A stretch of DNA of 64,000 bases from Vanilla planifolia (GCA_023846275.1 CM043869.1:36730737-36794736); one strand, 5' to 3'; shown: positions 23,111 to 39,200, counted from the stretch's first letter. A program made the numbers and translations. Notes: generated by a model from the letters alone, not told the origin.

Positions 23111-26100
23111 CATTATTATATTAAACTCGTTGGGACCTTTGAGACGAGCAGTCGACATGTTTACCTGTTTCTATTTAATAATTTTTATCATTTTTCAACA
23201 ATTAGTTTGTACAAAAAATTAAAACTTTTAATAATGACGATACTTTTCTCAAATTTAACTTTTTAAATCTTTTTAAGTTGTGACAAACTCTAAAAATAAC
23301 TTTCATTGTTTTACACATCAAAGTTTTAAAATTGAACCTCAAAAAATTTCATTTGAACATAATTTTATTTTAAAAATTATTTTTTAAAAAATTCAATAAG
23401 ATTAATAATTAAAATTTTTAAAAACATCAAAAAATTTAAATTCTTATTTAATATTTATTATTATCATACCATTGTTCGAATCTGAAATATAGTAATGTCT
23501 TTAAATTTTTATATTATTTCAAACATCATATTTTGATCAAATATATCAAACGTGACATTTTATTCTGACAATTTTTTATATATTTTTATTTAAAAAACTA
23601 TTAGTAATAAATCTAAATTAGATTAGTCATTAAGTTTTTAAAAATTATAAAAAAAACATTTAAATTATCAACTAATACTTATCATATTTTGATAGTAACA
23701 TGTCAAATAAACTTCATTTCATTCTAAATACACTTTTTTAATTTACTACCTTTAAATATCATTATAAAAATTATTATTTTAATTAAATTTATTTTCAGCA
23801 ACAATGCAAGGACATAAACTGTTTTGTCATTAAAGGTTATAAAATATTCTATTTTTATTTTGTTTGTTTTGAAGTGCAATAATCATATTTTTTATTATTT
23901 TAATGCATGACACAACAAAAATGGGTACAACTTCTCTTCATAATGTTTCATCTATCTTTATAATCATAACTATATATGCAAAATAACATGTAGGAGCATC
24001 TTTAAATATGCAACTTTAAATACTCGGAATTGGGAAAAGTCAAGAGCTTTGAAGAGAAGCTCATTATAGTGGCAGATTGCCAGCGTGATGTAAATGGTAG
24101 TTATGATATTTATTGTTACCATCGGTGCCTGGCTTCATAAATTAAAAGCTTTCCCTTTGGGGTATTTAATAAGTATAAAATAAGTAGCATAAATAACAAA
24201 TTTTAATTTCAATTTCATATATATATATATATATGTATAACAAATAAACTTAACGTTTTTCCTATGATAATTATATTTTAGCCTTTTTGCACTCACTCAT
24301 CATGTCACCAAAAACAAATATGCCTTTTTAAAAATGAATAAGTAAAATTTTATTTAAAAAAATTTTGTGAAATTGTTTTTAAAATGTATTATGTGTTAAT
24401 CAAAAAATTGGACAAAGTGAGTTGATCCATAATAAGATTGTTAAATAGTACTTTAAGAACTCGTGAGAGAATACGATGTGAATATACATATGGTGTACAA
24501 GGATTTTGACTTTTTGAATAAAAATTAGACAACAAAGAAGAGAAGTGGGGGAATAGCTAAAAAAAAAAGAAAAAAATATTTTATGCCTATTCTTCTTCTA
24601 AACTTTGTGTAAAATATTATGTTTTAAAAAAAAATAAATAAATAAATAAAGATAAATGCATTGATTATAGAAAAGATATATATGAAAACAAGAGATCTTT
24701 TTAATATATTAATACTGAGAATTGATAAGAAAATTATGTTCAATTCTATGAAATGTATTTAGTAAGAGTAGATGATTTTTGTTAATAGTGTCAAAAGAAA
24801 GTTAGATAGTGTCTAACTTATGATAATAAGTATTGCTCAATTAGCAATTAGATGTGCTAATTAATTGAATTACATAGTGCAAGAAAAGTGTTATGGGGTA
24901 CAAAACATAATGGAGAGTTGCTCTTTTGAATAAGTATAAGGACCTCCTCTCTAAAACTTATGTGGCCAATATTGATAAACAGGTAACAAGAGAAAGTATA
25001 TCAGTATGCACCAATTTTATATAAAAATCTAGAGGTAGAAAAAATAATTTTATCAACAATTCTTGAATCATTCACAAGATGTTACTTAATTATAATTAGT
25101 ATCAAGAGTATTTCCTTTTAAAAAAAAAAGATAAAAAAGGAGATAAAAAAGAAGACATGCATTGATGACATGAAAGGGTGTAATGGAAATAAGAAACCTT
25201 CATAATAAGTCAATAGTTATAATTAATGAAAAAAATCAATGTTATTCTAAATTATTTGGACAATTAAACATTAGTTGATAAGATAATAGTAAACTTAAAA
25301 TATGGCTGTGAATACTACATAGATGACGTGAAGAAATGTCAAATACAAAATACAAAGTGCAACATAAATATATCATTTTATACAATTATATGATGCAAAA
25401 AAAGTCATTATATTCTTTAAAACATCATAAAGTTATGTTCTACAATGTGGAACATAATTTTTTGAAAAAGTGTAATGATTGTTATTTTAAAGCTCTCATT
25501 GTTAGTGTTTTTTAGAAGTATAATGACACAAGTGACAATGGTATGTGGCACTCGGTAGGCTCTAATATGAATAATGGTATCTATCTATAAAGTTAGAGAG
25601 AAGAGGAGTTATTTTTTTTCTCTAAAATTTGTTAATTAAAAAAACCAAGCTAATGGTTAAAACAAACCAAGAAAGAGGAATACCAAAATAAAATACAAAT
25701 TAAATGAAAATTATTAGAAATTTAAGACCAAACTTTTATAATTTAGGACAATTGTTGAGATTGTTTAAGAAAGTATTTGGAAATTTCAAGAGTTATTTTG
25801 ATGATTTTTCTTAATTTATTATTAGATTTATGTTTTTGTTTTTCTTAATTTTTTATTAGATTTATGTTTGATAAAAAAAAACATGAATGTGTCTTTGAAT
25901 GTGATTTGAGAAATTAAGAAAATAATTTAAAAATTCTTAAATAAAACTTTTAGATATTTGATAGAAAAATATACTATAACTTTTGTAGTTATACAAAATC
26001 TTGAATAAAAAAAACCAATCCAAATAATAAACACAAACAAAAACAATCCACAATTTATATCTCATTTAGATGGTGTAGTTTTGACGAAGTTTTTCAAAAT

Positions 26101-28129
26101 GATAAGCTCAATTCTATGTCAAGCCTTGAACATAAAATTTATTGAAAACTTATCAAAAAAATCATGTTGCAAAATTTTGTTTAATTTAGAATCATTTGCT
26201 TATTGATTGGCTTGAAGTACAAGAAGTACAAAAATTTGCTACTATTTTAACATATTTTCTTCAAAATTGATTAATGTGTTTAATCTAAAATCAACAAAGC
26301 CTCTATATTAAATTGAAGCTAAAATATCAATTAACATTTTGAAAATTTTCACAATATCACTATCATTCTATTGGTTAAAAATATAGTCAATAATAAGAAG
26401 CAAAATAGTCAGCTAAAAAACTAGGAACTAGCTTGTAGAAAATAATTTGTATAGTTAAAATGAAGATCGATCTTGATTTTTTTTATGTGTATCACTTAGA
26501 ATACTACTCTTTAGATCTCTAAGAACTATGAATTAGACCTTCAACACTTCGAAGAAACATAAAAAAGGTCTTTATGGTAGTTTTCTTAAGCTATACATGG
26601 TAATGGGGAGAGAGGAATCACTCACTCTTAATAAAAACTTTTATTAGCCTATATTAATACTATAAACATTGTCATTATATTTCCATTGATCAAATATAAA
26701 TTTTAGATATGGATGAAAAGAGATAATAATATTGGCACAAAAAATAGGCAAAACTCAAGCTAAGAAAGATAGCAGAACTGTCAAATGTAATCGAGCCAAT
26801 CACCTAAGGTAATTTGAATTTATTGTCTAATACAATTAGCTACCTACATAAGATAATTAAGCCAAATTACCTAGAGTGATTTTCTATTCATCAAGGGTGA
26901 TGACAAAAGCTAGCCATCCTAAAACATGAGGGTCACTAACAAATTTTAATCTAACTTCTCGAACATATGTATGATTGTGTGAGTTTTAGGTCAAAATCTA
27001 ATCATTAAAAAAAAACCTAGAAATGCATGAAAATAGCTTAAAAATAGTTGAGCATGCTCTAAGGTATCGTCCAATTAGAAGCATTTAATAGTATGTTGTA
27101 TTGACGATTTTTAAAATGATCTAAATAAAAAATTTGAGATTTTTTTAAAAAAAATTATATAAGAAAAAAGTACAAGAAATAATTGTTAAGGTTTCAATAT
27201 TTTTAAATTTGATATTTTTTTCAAATTTCTTCCTAATAGGATTATACAATAAAATTATTTTTTATGCAATTTAATATGATTATATGAAGTATTAAATCAT
27301 AAGAAATACAAGTAAAAAATCTAAAAAAAAAATAATTTACATTAATCTTACACTTTTATTAAGCTTCGACATGATATTGAATACGATATTTTCTGGAGAG
27401 ATGTTAACAAGTTATAAAATGATCACTGTAATTTTTACAAAAAAATCATTTTTGAGGTCTCATTTGTTCAATTTATTTCAAACATCTTAACAATCATTTT
27501 ATCATTTTTTTTACTATTTAATATTTTGATGCCTTTTTTATCTGTCACTAATCTTTGTTTGTCACATTATTGTAAAAGAAAATAAAATCTTCAAATAAAA
27601 ATTATTTTTTAATTGTTTAGAGAATATTCAATATACAACTTATTTCTACTCATAAGCATTGACTTATAGATCTAAAAAAATCTATTTTTATCAAAAAAAA
27701 ATAATATATTTATTGGATCCCATAAATTTGTATTTTCATTAAATAACCCACATAAGTCTTTGATTTCCTAAGTGTGCCAATAGGAAATGATAATTGTTTT
27801 TACTTAATAAAAGATCATTGCTTTTTGAAACGCAATGAATACCAAAAATAAAAAAATAAATCATTCAATATTCTTTTTGACTAACCAATTTTAGTTCATT
27901 AAAATGCAAGAATAATAACATTAATGCAAATACAATATTCATTTTAAACATTTTTTTGTCGTTGTTCAACTTTTATTGTTATTAGAATTAACATTATTTT
28001 ATAAAAATAAAAGTAGCTAGCAAATTTAAAATTTTATTATTAAAAATTATAAAATTTGAATAAAAAATCTTACACAATGTGCTAATATGTATATTAATTT
28101 AACCCTTTAAACAAAATCATATCCAGACA

Positions 28130-28133
<4 letters not shown>
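23111..28133. other. Very AT-rich intergenic DNA
   Basis: About 5 kb without a recognisable gene. There are many A and T runs, a short AT dinucleotide repeat at 24217-24234, and no open frame above about 60 codons with sensible composition. Old transposon remnants are likely but none could be classed. Confidence 0.6.

Positions 28134-28135
<2 letters not shown>

Positions 28136-28172
<37 letters not shown>
28136..28172. repeat. AT dinucleotide microsatellite
   Basis: About 18 TA repeats lie immediately before a GC-richer island. Such tracts are length-variable. Confidence 0.9.
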
Positions 28173-28175
<3 letters not shown>

Positions 28176-28189
28176 ATTTTTGTGATACT

Positions 28190-28515
28190 CTAAAAAGCGC
28201 AGCACGAGAAACGACGGGGCCGCTGTAAAGCATCCTACGGCCGGCCTTCCCGACTTGGACCGATGGGACGCTTCGGTTGATCGCCAGCTTCCTTCGATTC
28301 CCTGCCACTGTTCGCCCTTTATCTGTCTTTTCATCTCAGTATTTTCTAATCGCCCTTCAAGAAATCGTGTACAGTCTTGGTCGGATTGCCGTCGTTTCGT
28401 CTATTTAACGAACAGTATGGATTCCCTGACAATTCTTGGCTGAAGCATACCAAACAAAGGAGAGTCAACGTCGCTTTAAGATGTGCGCCGCCGGATGAGT
28501 TCGTGTTTTCGTGGT
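28190..28515. other. Isolated GC-richer island, function unknown
   Basis: A segment of about 320 bp stands out from AT-rich flanks on both sides, with many CpG-containing words (cgacggggccg, ggccggcc, gcgccgccgg). It contains a 62-codon open frame at 28255-28443 (first codon not ATG; the first in-frame ATG is 28261 or later) with no recognised domain. It could be a fragment of a first exon or leader, or part of an LTR; I could not identify it. Confidence 0.4.
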
Positions 28516-31500
28516 CTTTGAATCAACCTTTGTTGATATGATATTTCAGAGCTAAGGTAGAGATTTGGTCGAATAGAAACACCATTTAATTAAAAAAAAA
28601 AAAGATGTTAGAGGCACAATTTAAATAATAGAATAAAATTCAACAAAATCAAGAAGATTAAAGAAATATTACATATATCATGAAAAATCCAATGAAAAGA
28701 ATATATGTATAAAGAGAGATTTTGAGAGTTTATCTAGTTGTAGTGTTGTTAGTGTTACAAAAACATGATATATAAAAAATATATATATATTATAAAATTA
28801 ATCCATAAGATCACATCATTGAAGAAGAATTTATTGTCGGCATATTATTTTTAAAAGAGAATTTTTGTATATACATTATATGACAAGTTAGCAAATTTAA
28901 ACTAACAAAATTTTAACTTCTAAATTTTTTTTTTAACAAATGTTATTACAACATTAATGATTTAACATCAACTATTAAATGTTTATATGTATGAAAAATG
29001 AGATTGTTGTCAACATAAACGCATGCAATGCCAATGTAATGATTGACATCAAACATTAAGCGTGTCCTATTACAAATATTTTAGATATTATAATTGAATT
29101 AAATATTAGATATGATCGATTAAATGTTAAGAGTTTTAATTAATTTACTAAAATTATTTTTATAACAAATTCTGCAAAACTCTACTAAAAAAATCTTCTT
29201 TAAAATCAACATTTAGATAGCAACTTTTAAAATCCATTTTGACAAATTTATAACCATACATTATAGTAAAGATAATAAACATTATAATATTAAAATATGA
29301 ATTATTTCATACTTTTTTTAATAATCAAAGAATTTATATTTCATGCTTTTTTAATAAATCCATCAAGTCTCACTTTTTTTATTTCAAATATCAAACTATA
29401 ATTAATTGGCTTGTCTTATATGATAAAATAATTAGCTATTAAATTTTATTAACAATAATAAATTTTATCTCACTGTCTATCATTTTATTTTTAAAAAGAT
29501 AAGTTAATAATTCAAATGACTTGACTAGATGAAGATGATTAATCTTAAAACAAAAATTAAAAAAATCATTAACAAAATTAATAATAGCTCTAATCCATCT
29601 TTTTTAATTTAATAATATTATTAAAATCTAAACCATCATTTGTTAATGCAAGAAACTATATTTGGAAACATGCTTAGTGTAATTAAGAAATAAATAACTT
29701 GTAGCATTTGAATTAATTTTTCTTTTTATAGATTTAATTTGTTTTAAACATATTTGGGTTTAAACTCCAGATTTTTTTAGTCACCTGGATTGCCTCAATT
29801 GATTGTTTAGTTACACCTAACAATCACAAAATAAATAGATAACTTTTGAAGATGAAACGTATATTGAGTAATTAGTTCATTCTAACAATCTACTATGGTA
29901 AAATGATTGTGTCAAATATTTTATATACCTTGAGTATTTGGGATGATCAACTTAAGCTATCATTATTAATTGCTTAAATTTAGGCTTTTTCTACTGCTCA
30001 AACTAACTTCTAGCTTATATAAAGTCTCATTTGTACTAAAAATTAGAAGTCAAAGAAGAAGTTAATTTAAAAAATATTTAGATAAAAGTCGATCCAAAAC
30101 TACTAGTTTTGAGTTATTGTCAGAATATTGATATAAAAAAATCACAATTATTACATATTAAAATTATTGAGATACAATTTAATATTGATATTTAAGTGAA
30201 AAAAAATAACTAGACAAAAAAGAATTATATATTAGAAGACTTAGAAGTACATTTACATATTGAAAAAAATATTTAATGTTTTTTTTTCTTTCTTTTTATC
30301 CATTAGAACATTAACTACAAACTATTAACAGTTGTCATTTTTTTATTATAAAATAGAAGTTATGACAAAACTCTCTTCAACTTCAAGTGAAAATATTAAA
30401 AATATAATAATTGGTTTTTCTTATATATTTTTTCCTTTTATTTTCAATGTTTATTCACTTATTCATGTGATTCCATTTTCTATTTATGTTATTTTCTATG
30501 TTTATGTTTGCTCATGTGCTTTAATTTTATTTTTTTTTATGTTTTAATTGAACACATGTTAACATGATGATAATTGTAACTAATTAAATGTAACAATTAT
30601 CTCAAATAGTTTATTTATATGGTATGGTAGCAAGACACTAGTTTCAATACTCTCGTGGCAATATTACTCGCATTCCTCAAGTTTGGAGTCACCATATCGC
30701 TTTCTTGCCTTTTCTATTTGATTTGAAACAATTTTTAAATAATAAATATTTCAAAATCATTTATATGCTCAAGTTTAAAAACTATTATGAAATCATAGTA
30801 GAAGCAATATAAAATATTTGTCATTTGAAAATATAGTATAAGAAAATTATAAAACTTTAATATTTTTTAAAATCTTCAATTTTCACATCATAGCTAAAGA
30901 ACTAAATTTAAATAAATATTTTTCCATACTCAATTAATAAAATTAGTAAAATATAAAAGAGTTATCGTATCAACTTATTCATAATAATAAAAAAAATTAA
31001 AAAAAACTAAAATAGCATATAATATATCCCTCTTTATATTATCTCAAATTCCTATATTATGTATTATCTTGACCTAAAATATTATGTCATTGATTCAATG
31101 ACAAAACAATATAATATAAATCTAAAGAAATTAGTTTTCGAGTCATATCATATAACATATGATAACAATAAAAGCTATTATCTTCTTTAATAAATTTATT
31201 ATTTAAAGTTTTTTCCCTTTTAAGAGATTCGATGAATTTCATTTCTCTTTTTTGCATGTCTTTTTTCACTTTATCTTTTTCTTTAAATTGGATCTAATAA
31301 TTTGTCTTTTTCATGTTTTTTAAATCAAATTGAGTGTATTCAAAATAAATTATTCTATATAACTATAATAATAATTCTTTTAGCACCATTTTTTTGAGAT
31401 ATAATATTTTAGATGATGAAATATTATTACATATATTAAGTCATCTATTTTTGATAATATATTATTCTAAATAACAAAATTATATTTTGAAACAATCATT

Positions 31501-34500
31501 ATTAATTAACTTTTCAAAATTATGATTAATTATGTTTCACCAATTATTGTTCTTACTTTATCATTTCTTTTTTCTTTTTCCTTTCAAATCAAATTAATAC
31601 ATAATAAAATAAAACATTTCATATGAAATCAATATCATCAATATAACATTATCATAAATATAGTATCTTATAATAGTATAAGTAATAGCAATTGTCCTCA
31701 AGATATTTCATAATTCAAATTATTCTTAACAAGTCTCTAAGTAATCACTTCAAAAATATATCAAGCATACACACGTATAATATAAAGCTTACCAATTTTA
31801 GTTCCATTTGTAATGGTCTTGTCTTAAAATAGATCTTAACATACATGTCTTTTTACTAATTTAATTTTTTTAAATATTTTGATAAAAATGATCACCAAAA
31901 CCTCTCCAAACAATTCAATATGATATTCTTGAGAAAATTTTATTAAAATTTCTTTTATGTTTAGGTCTCCATACTTTTTTTATATTTTTTAGATCATATT
32001 TAATATATTATTTTAGTAATTTTTAGTATTTTTAAAAACTTGTAGATAAATCATTCTTTAACTCTAGTTCATTCATTTTAATACTTAGAAATTCAAACTT
32101 TCACCCACTTGGTATAATTGCATAGAAAATAGTTTATATGTTTTATTTTCTTGTTCATATCTCTTTTTTAAAGTGTCATGCCTACTTTTAAAGATGTATA
32201 ATTTTTTAAAACAAAATATTATAATTCGTAAAAAATTTTAAACTTTTTTTAAAAATCTAAAAAATTTAAGATGGTTATGAAATTCAATTTTTTTATATTA
32301 AGGATGTTATAAATTTTTTCTTTTTAAATTATCAATCAATTTTAAAATCATTATTTTTCTTTGATTGTAGTATATGATAATTTAAATTTTTAGAACATTT
32401 ATTAAAATGCTTGCACACACTTTTAAAAGTTATAACAACCTCTCACAAAAGCGAACAAAAGCCGATACTTGTACTCTTACTAATGGAGAATCTTAGATTC
32501 ACCATCTCGAATGGCAACACTTGCCTTATATGTCTACAAGGTTGCTACTTTAGATAATTTCTCGAGTATATTTAATATATACAGCATACATGGGCACTTA
32601 AGTAACTTATGAGAATATGGAGATGGCCTAAAATACTATTGATGCTACTTGATTATTGTAGTATGGAATAAACATTATTGATTTCATAAAGATAATCAAA
32701 TTACCCAAAAATGATTATAAAACTGTTAGGATGTTTTATCTTACAAATCAAAATTATATTAAGCTTATAACTTGTAGGAAAGATAAATAAGATTTTTATC
32801 AAAAATGACCTCATAGATATCATAATAGCTTGACTAAGTAGTTAAAATATTTAGAAGAAAAATTAAGATTTAATATTTGGTTCTTGAAATTTCATATATA
32901 ATATATTAACATTGCATCAAAACGACATAAATAAGATTATAAAATATGTTAAAGGAACTAAATTTTGTGCCCAACATCTACAACAAATACTTGAAATACA
33001 TGTAAGCAGTAGCATATGAAAATAATTGAATATTGATAATTACAAACTTATATAAGAAAAAGAAAAATAATAGGTTTTAACTTTGCTAATCATGCATGTT
33101 GCTAGAATATTTCCAATCTTCTCTAATAACTCATATTTCTTGGTAAGAATATTGAAAAGTCTACAATTAATATATCCAAACTATATAACTATTATTTTTA
33201 TTAACATATCTTTTATCATTTTTATTTTAGTCTTCTCCTTTATGTGATATACAATACTTTTTTTATCATATCTTTTTGAATGTATTCTCTTATCCCTCTC
33301 AGTTTTATTAAATTTACAACCCTTACTCTATTTGTGTTTAGGCATTATATGGTGTCATATAATATTCTTGATCCCATTAAATTTGTATAAACTTTACTTT
33401 TACTTTTAAGTGGGGTATTACAATTACATAACACATTAAAAAGTGTTTCTATTATTCATTCACCCTTTTCAATACCCAAAAATATTCTATGAACACTAAT
33501 TATAATATTTACATCATTTATAGTTTTATCTTGCTTAAACTTGCATTTGTATATTTAAAATTAACATTACTAAGGTTTAAACCACTTAAACCTCAAAGTT
33601 GATTTTATAACTCTTAACTTTTTAAACATTTTTAATCTTATCCACAAGAACGATATTATTAGCTAAAATATGTATCATGACACATTTACAAATATCTTTT
33701 ATATATTATGCATATATTATTAATTTCAATACATTTACTCATAGGCCTTTTCTTTTCCAAAGTATTTTCTTCTTTCATGAAGGTTCTTAATCAATGAAAA
33801 AAGTGAAGATCATTATTACCATAAATATGATAAAATTACAAGTGATAATGTTGATCATGTAATAAATAATTAACTAAAAAAAATTTGTTTTAAAAAAGTA
33901 TATATTTATTTAATATAAACATGATAGTATTCTTATATTTAAAAAATAGCAATATTGTATAAATATGGATTTCTTTTTATGGTTAAACAATTTAATAGTA
34001 TCAAAGCACACAAAAATACCTTTCATTTTGATATAGTTAAAAATAATAACTTTTAAAAAAATATTCATGTAAGTAGTATATTAGTACATAAAATAGTGTT
34101 ATTTCATATTATTTATAAACAATAATAATGTTATTTATAATTTTACCTTTTTATGGCACAAAATATGTTAATCGTATATTAGGATTCAATAATATGTTTT
34201 TTCATTTTTAACTTTTAAATTATAATACTATTTATGTTTTTTTTATAAAATAAATAACATGATTACAATCTTGTATCTTTTATGCCATCACTAGTATTTT
34301 ACTAATCTTTGACTAAGAATTCTTAAAAAAATGTTAATCCAAAAAAAGATCATTTACATGGAAGTATTTACAAAATAAAATGAAAAAAATAAAGTTTTTA
34401 ATACATGTAAAAATTTGTTAATTTTTTACATGAAAAATAAAAACTGTCATCAACACTAATAGTTGTTAATTAGTATCGATGAATATTATGTAATTAGTTA

Positions 34501-36200
34501 TCATTTTAAGTGTTACAAATTTTTCTATTGCAAGTGATATTTAATGAAAGATCTAACATGGTATTAAACAAAATTATATGTGTTGTTTCATTGAGCCTTT
34601 GACTTAATCTAAGTCTAAATTCTAAAGTAGAACTCAATAATCAACATGAAAAAGATGGAATGTTAAATATTGGTTTAACATTTATATCTAGTTTTTTTAA
34701 ATGATTTATTAAATAATAAAAAAATTATTCAATGAACTATTCTTTTGATAAAAAATTGCTTAAATTTATTAAAGAAATCAATATCTAAATAAAAAAAATT
34801 AAAACAAATATTTCTACTTTTAAATAATATATAGATTTTTGTAATGCTCTTGTTAATGCATTTTTTTTCAACAACTTAAATTGTATAATGTTTTTATCCC
34901 TTTATTTATTAAATTATTATACCTTATTTAATTCTTATTATAAAGGTTTAAGATAAATTTATTTTTTTTAAAAAAAGTCAAAAGATAATTTTATCTTTAA
35001 ACCATAACTTTTTTATGATCATTGTTTGATCATAGTTTATCAAATGATATTATGTCCTTTTATATTCATGTTAATTGAATTTTTATCTTATGGTTTGACT
35101 GTAATGACTAATTGAGCTATAAACTTGTAACAAAAAATTAAGTACTATAGAATAAGATTGATAGAACAAATTGTTTAATGTAATTGAAAAATTAGTAATG
35201 ACCTATTTATTGGATATGAAAAATAACAAATTTTTTTCACAAAAATCATTAGCTTGTTTTTTGTGCTTGCAATGATTATCTTTCAATATATAAACTTATT
35301 GTGAATTTTTGAGATATTCAATAAATGATGAATATTTTATCTTGTAACTAAATCAAGGAACACATAAATATAGAAGTTGTTGTAGGCAATTTAAATTTAA
35401 TTTTATATTATATGATCAAAATATTCTAAAGTTGCAAATCAACAATAGACTTACTAGGAATATTAGAGAAAGGTTGTCTAACATAGTTGAGTAGAACCCA
35501 AGGTTTATACATTACTAAGGTTCATTCATAATCAAGATCACTTATGTTTTGTCATGGCTCCTATGCAACCAATGACTTGTGAAATATATGTATTATTTAT
35601 ATTGATAATGGTATAATTATGCAATTCACATGATTATGATTATATGCATATGTTAAGCCATGTTATTGATTACATATGTATCATATGTAATATAAAATAA
35701 TACAAGTTAGATGAATATCATCTTAACTCTCTCTCTCTCTGTGTACACATGTGGGTCTTGTGATTTTGAAAACATATAAAATATATGAGTTTGAGTTAAT
35801 TATCATCTCAACAAGTAAAACTTTAAATAATAAAATGTACTATAAAAATAAATAGTATGTATTATGATAATAAACATATATAAAGATGCAAATACACTTA
35901 CAAACAATTTTGCTTTTCTTTATTTGATCTTTCTTAATTTTTGAGTCCCATTTCCAATTCCATCTCATGTCACCCACTTATAGATTAATGGTGTCTTTCC
36001 CACTCAAGTGCAATCCAGATTTCATTAGGTGCTTAATTATTGACAAATGTTGATGTGTCTCAATTAGCCTTCAAGGATTGATCACATATTCAAAAGGGGA
36101 AATTTATGCTTTTCCATGCATCTTGTGAACACGAGAGAATGTCCATGCATTTGACCTAGGTGGTTGGGTGTATTGGGGATAGTTTTAACTTTTGTGCATT
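28516..36200. other. Very AT-rich intergenic DNA
   Basis: About 7.7 kb without a recognisable gene, RNA or complete transposon. Short open frames (for example 30332-30547 and 31087-31269) are low-complexity, rich in Ile, Phe, Lys and Asn. 35720-35760 has a short CT/GT simple repeat. Composition becomes more balanced from about 36000, where the LINE begins. Confidence 0.6.
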
Positions 36201-36219
36201 GCTAGGACCCTCACTCGTC

Positions 36220-39200
36220 ATTGAGGTCACCTGCAAAGGTTCAGCGTACTTGATCTGAGCAATGGCTTTTTTATGCTTCATTTTGAAAACAAGGAAGACA
36301 AGGATTCGGTTTAGCTGGGAGGAAAATGGTCCGTGGGAGGTTAAACTCTTGGGCTAGATTTGTGAACACCATGCTTCACGCCTGTGTGGGTAAGATTCCT
36401 TCAGTTGTGATACAGAAAATATTTTGCTTATTAGGTCGACTTCAGGAGATTCTATAAAATTGATGGGTTGATAGCGGATTTGCACTTATCTAGTTTTGCT
36501 AGATTCTGTGTTAGAAAGGATCTAATTGCATCTTTAAAAGCTGGGATATGGATGAAAGGTCCACTTGTTCGTTTGTTTCAGAGATTCAAACCCGAGGTCT
36601 TCCCACAATTTGTTTTGTTTGTGGGAAGATAAGAGACATTACAGGGGCCTGTATTGTGGCCACTCCGTTTGATGGGCCTGAGGTAACAAAGGAAATTAGA
36701 AATATGTACCGATAAGAGAAGAGATCAGTCCTCTGCAACAAAAAGCCCTCAATCTCCCTGACGAGGTGATGAAAAATCGCAGCAGTATGAAACATGGGTT
36801 GGACCATGGATGGTGGTCTAACCCAGGAAGAGGAGTTAGTGATATTGTCAATGCAGGCTCCAAACCTGCAGCTAAAGAAGCTGGGAACAGCGGGGCATAA
36901 AAACCCAAATCCATTACGTAGGTGCCTCATTACAGAGTGTGGTTGAGCACAATATCAAAGTTCTGAAGCTTCGGGAGGCAGATGGAAAAACAGTGAAAGC
37001 AAGCAACAATGCTGGGAATGGAATAGACGCCACCATTCCACAAGACAATGGCTGTGCTAACCTCCCTGCTATAGAAGAACAGACAAATCTCTTGTCCTTG
37101 CGATGCCTTCTGCTGCGGGTTCATCCTCAACCAAAATGCAAGAGGCTGCGGCTATGGATGTGTGCAAGCCTGCTTTAAATCTGGGTAAGTGGGAGCTCGA
37201 TAATTTGAAAGTTCAATTACAAACCAACTCTAGCAGCACAAGGGAGAAGGGTAGGCCTGAAATCCAGACCAAGATCAGGAAAAGCAAGTCACCTTCTAGG
37301 CGAGGTATGGCTTCTAACTAATTACTACAGCATTTATCATAATAATAAGCAAATTTTGGTTTGCTGAAAGAGTGTTCCCTCACCCCCAAATGTTAGCATG
37401 ATGGTTTGATTGATGAATATTCACTGGAATGCAAGGTTTAAGCTGTTCTTTCTTCTGCTGGATGTCAAACATAATAATCTGCAGTGGGCTTCTGCTTATA
37501 ATGGGAAAAGGACCTTCAACAGGGCTGGAGTGCCCCTCTCCTGAATGGTGTGCTTTCCTTACTAGTACTTTTAATTGCTATGTTGCAGCCTGGACCTTTT
37601 ATGTTTTAAGAAGGAAATGGAAATATGAGATGAGGTGAACGCGGTTGCTTATGTACAGTTGTGGCTTGTGTATCAGCTCGGCAAGATACAGATTGAATAG
37701 CAGCAGGTTATGCTCAGTGGTATTGCATTGAATGAGCTGAGGATAAACAAGTACATTACTGAAGTGTTGGGAGCTGAAAGGATTAATGCTATTGCTTCTA
37801 CTAAGCTGGAATGTTGCTTTCCTGTTAACATTTTTCTAATCTTTAAAGAGTTGAGGTGGCAGTTTATCTCGGGAGGGAAGAAGAACAAGGCAAGACATAT
37901 TAGTCAGCAGAGGGAAGGTATATTATGCTCTTTGTAGATCATCAGGAAGGAAGGTCAATATTATGAACGGGAATATTCAATTGGTTGAAGGAATTCACGG
38001 CAGCAAAATTTCAATAAACATGAATATTATGCAGAGTCTGCTGCATGCCTTTAACATGAATTATGCAGCATTTTCATCTATATCGCCCTGGAGTTTTATG
38101 CTACAATTAGTTATGCTGTCCCATACAAATTGGTTTCTTCTTAATTATTTACATGTTTTGTCAAATTTTCAGGAGGATGGAGTTAAATTGATTGGGTTGG
38201 TTAGCAGATTGTTTGAGATTACCTGTCCAAGTTATCAAAGCTTACAAGGTAGGATCAGAGGCATTATGGCCTGGAACTGTTTCATTTATGTAAACTGGTT
38301 TGGAATGCTATGAATATTCAACACTGTGAGACTTACTATTGCTGGGAATATAAAATGCAGGAGCAGCCGTTTATTCCCGAACTTGTTTGATTATTTTCAA
38401 TGAGGAGCATTATGAACTTGAATTTCTAAGTCCCACTCTAAAGCTGCAATAAGCAATTGGGCAATCTGAAGATCCAACAGAGGCTGGCTTTGGGAATTGT
38501 TTTAAGGTAAATTGCATTCTGCACTGGAATTTAAGTGACAAGTTAAGGCTACAGGTGCTCGTGTGGGAGAAGCAGCAACTAATCACATTTTTTTTTTGCA
38601 ATTGTGCTTCTTCCATTGTCAACGTTTGGTGTGTGCAATGGTGCAAAATGCATTGGGCATGTCCAAAATCAAGGAAAAATGTCAGAAATTGGAAATAAAT
38701 GGCCTAACAAACTCAGTACTATAAGTTTTAGATCAGAGTCTTGGGTGCAGGTTGCCTTTTAAGTGGGAAGTAATAATTGTTCTGTTATATTCTGCAATGC
38801 TTCTGAATGAGGGAATAACCAATCTTTGGCTGATTGATGCTTATGCCAATTCATGCCTGAAATTGCAATTAACATTCCGAGAAGCTGCAGGTAATTTTGG
38901 TATGATGGGGAGAGGAAAAATTTCACTTTCACAACATATATGCAGATTAAATTTCATGGTTATAGAGAGCTAATGAGAGCAATTGATAATCTTATGCTTC
39001 AGCAGTCTCCCAGCACTGTAATTAGGAGGAGTAAGAATGTTGTAATTTCAACAACTTATTTGCAACTTGGATTTGTGTGATTTGGGATTCATTTGTAATA
39101 AGTTTACCCAGTACAATAATAAAGAAGATACAATAAAAATCTATTGGAGATTGGACAAAATTCTTTTAAATATGAATGGCTTTAATACTTTTACAGGCAA

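Noticed and set aside
36586-36930. Minus-strand open frames over the LINE ORF1 region
   Set aside because: They are opposite-strand shadows of LINE sequence with no domain.
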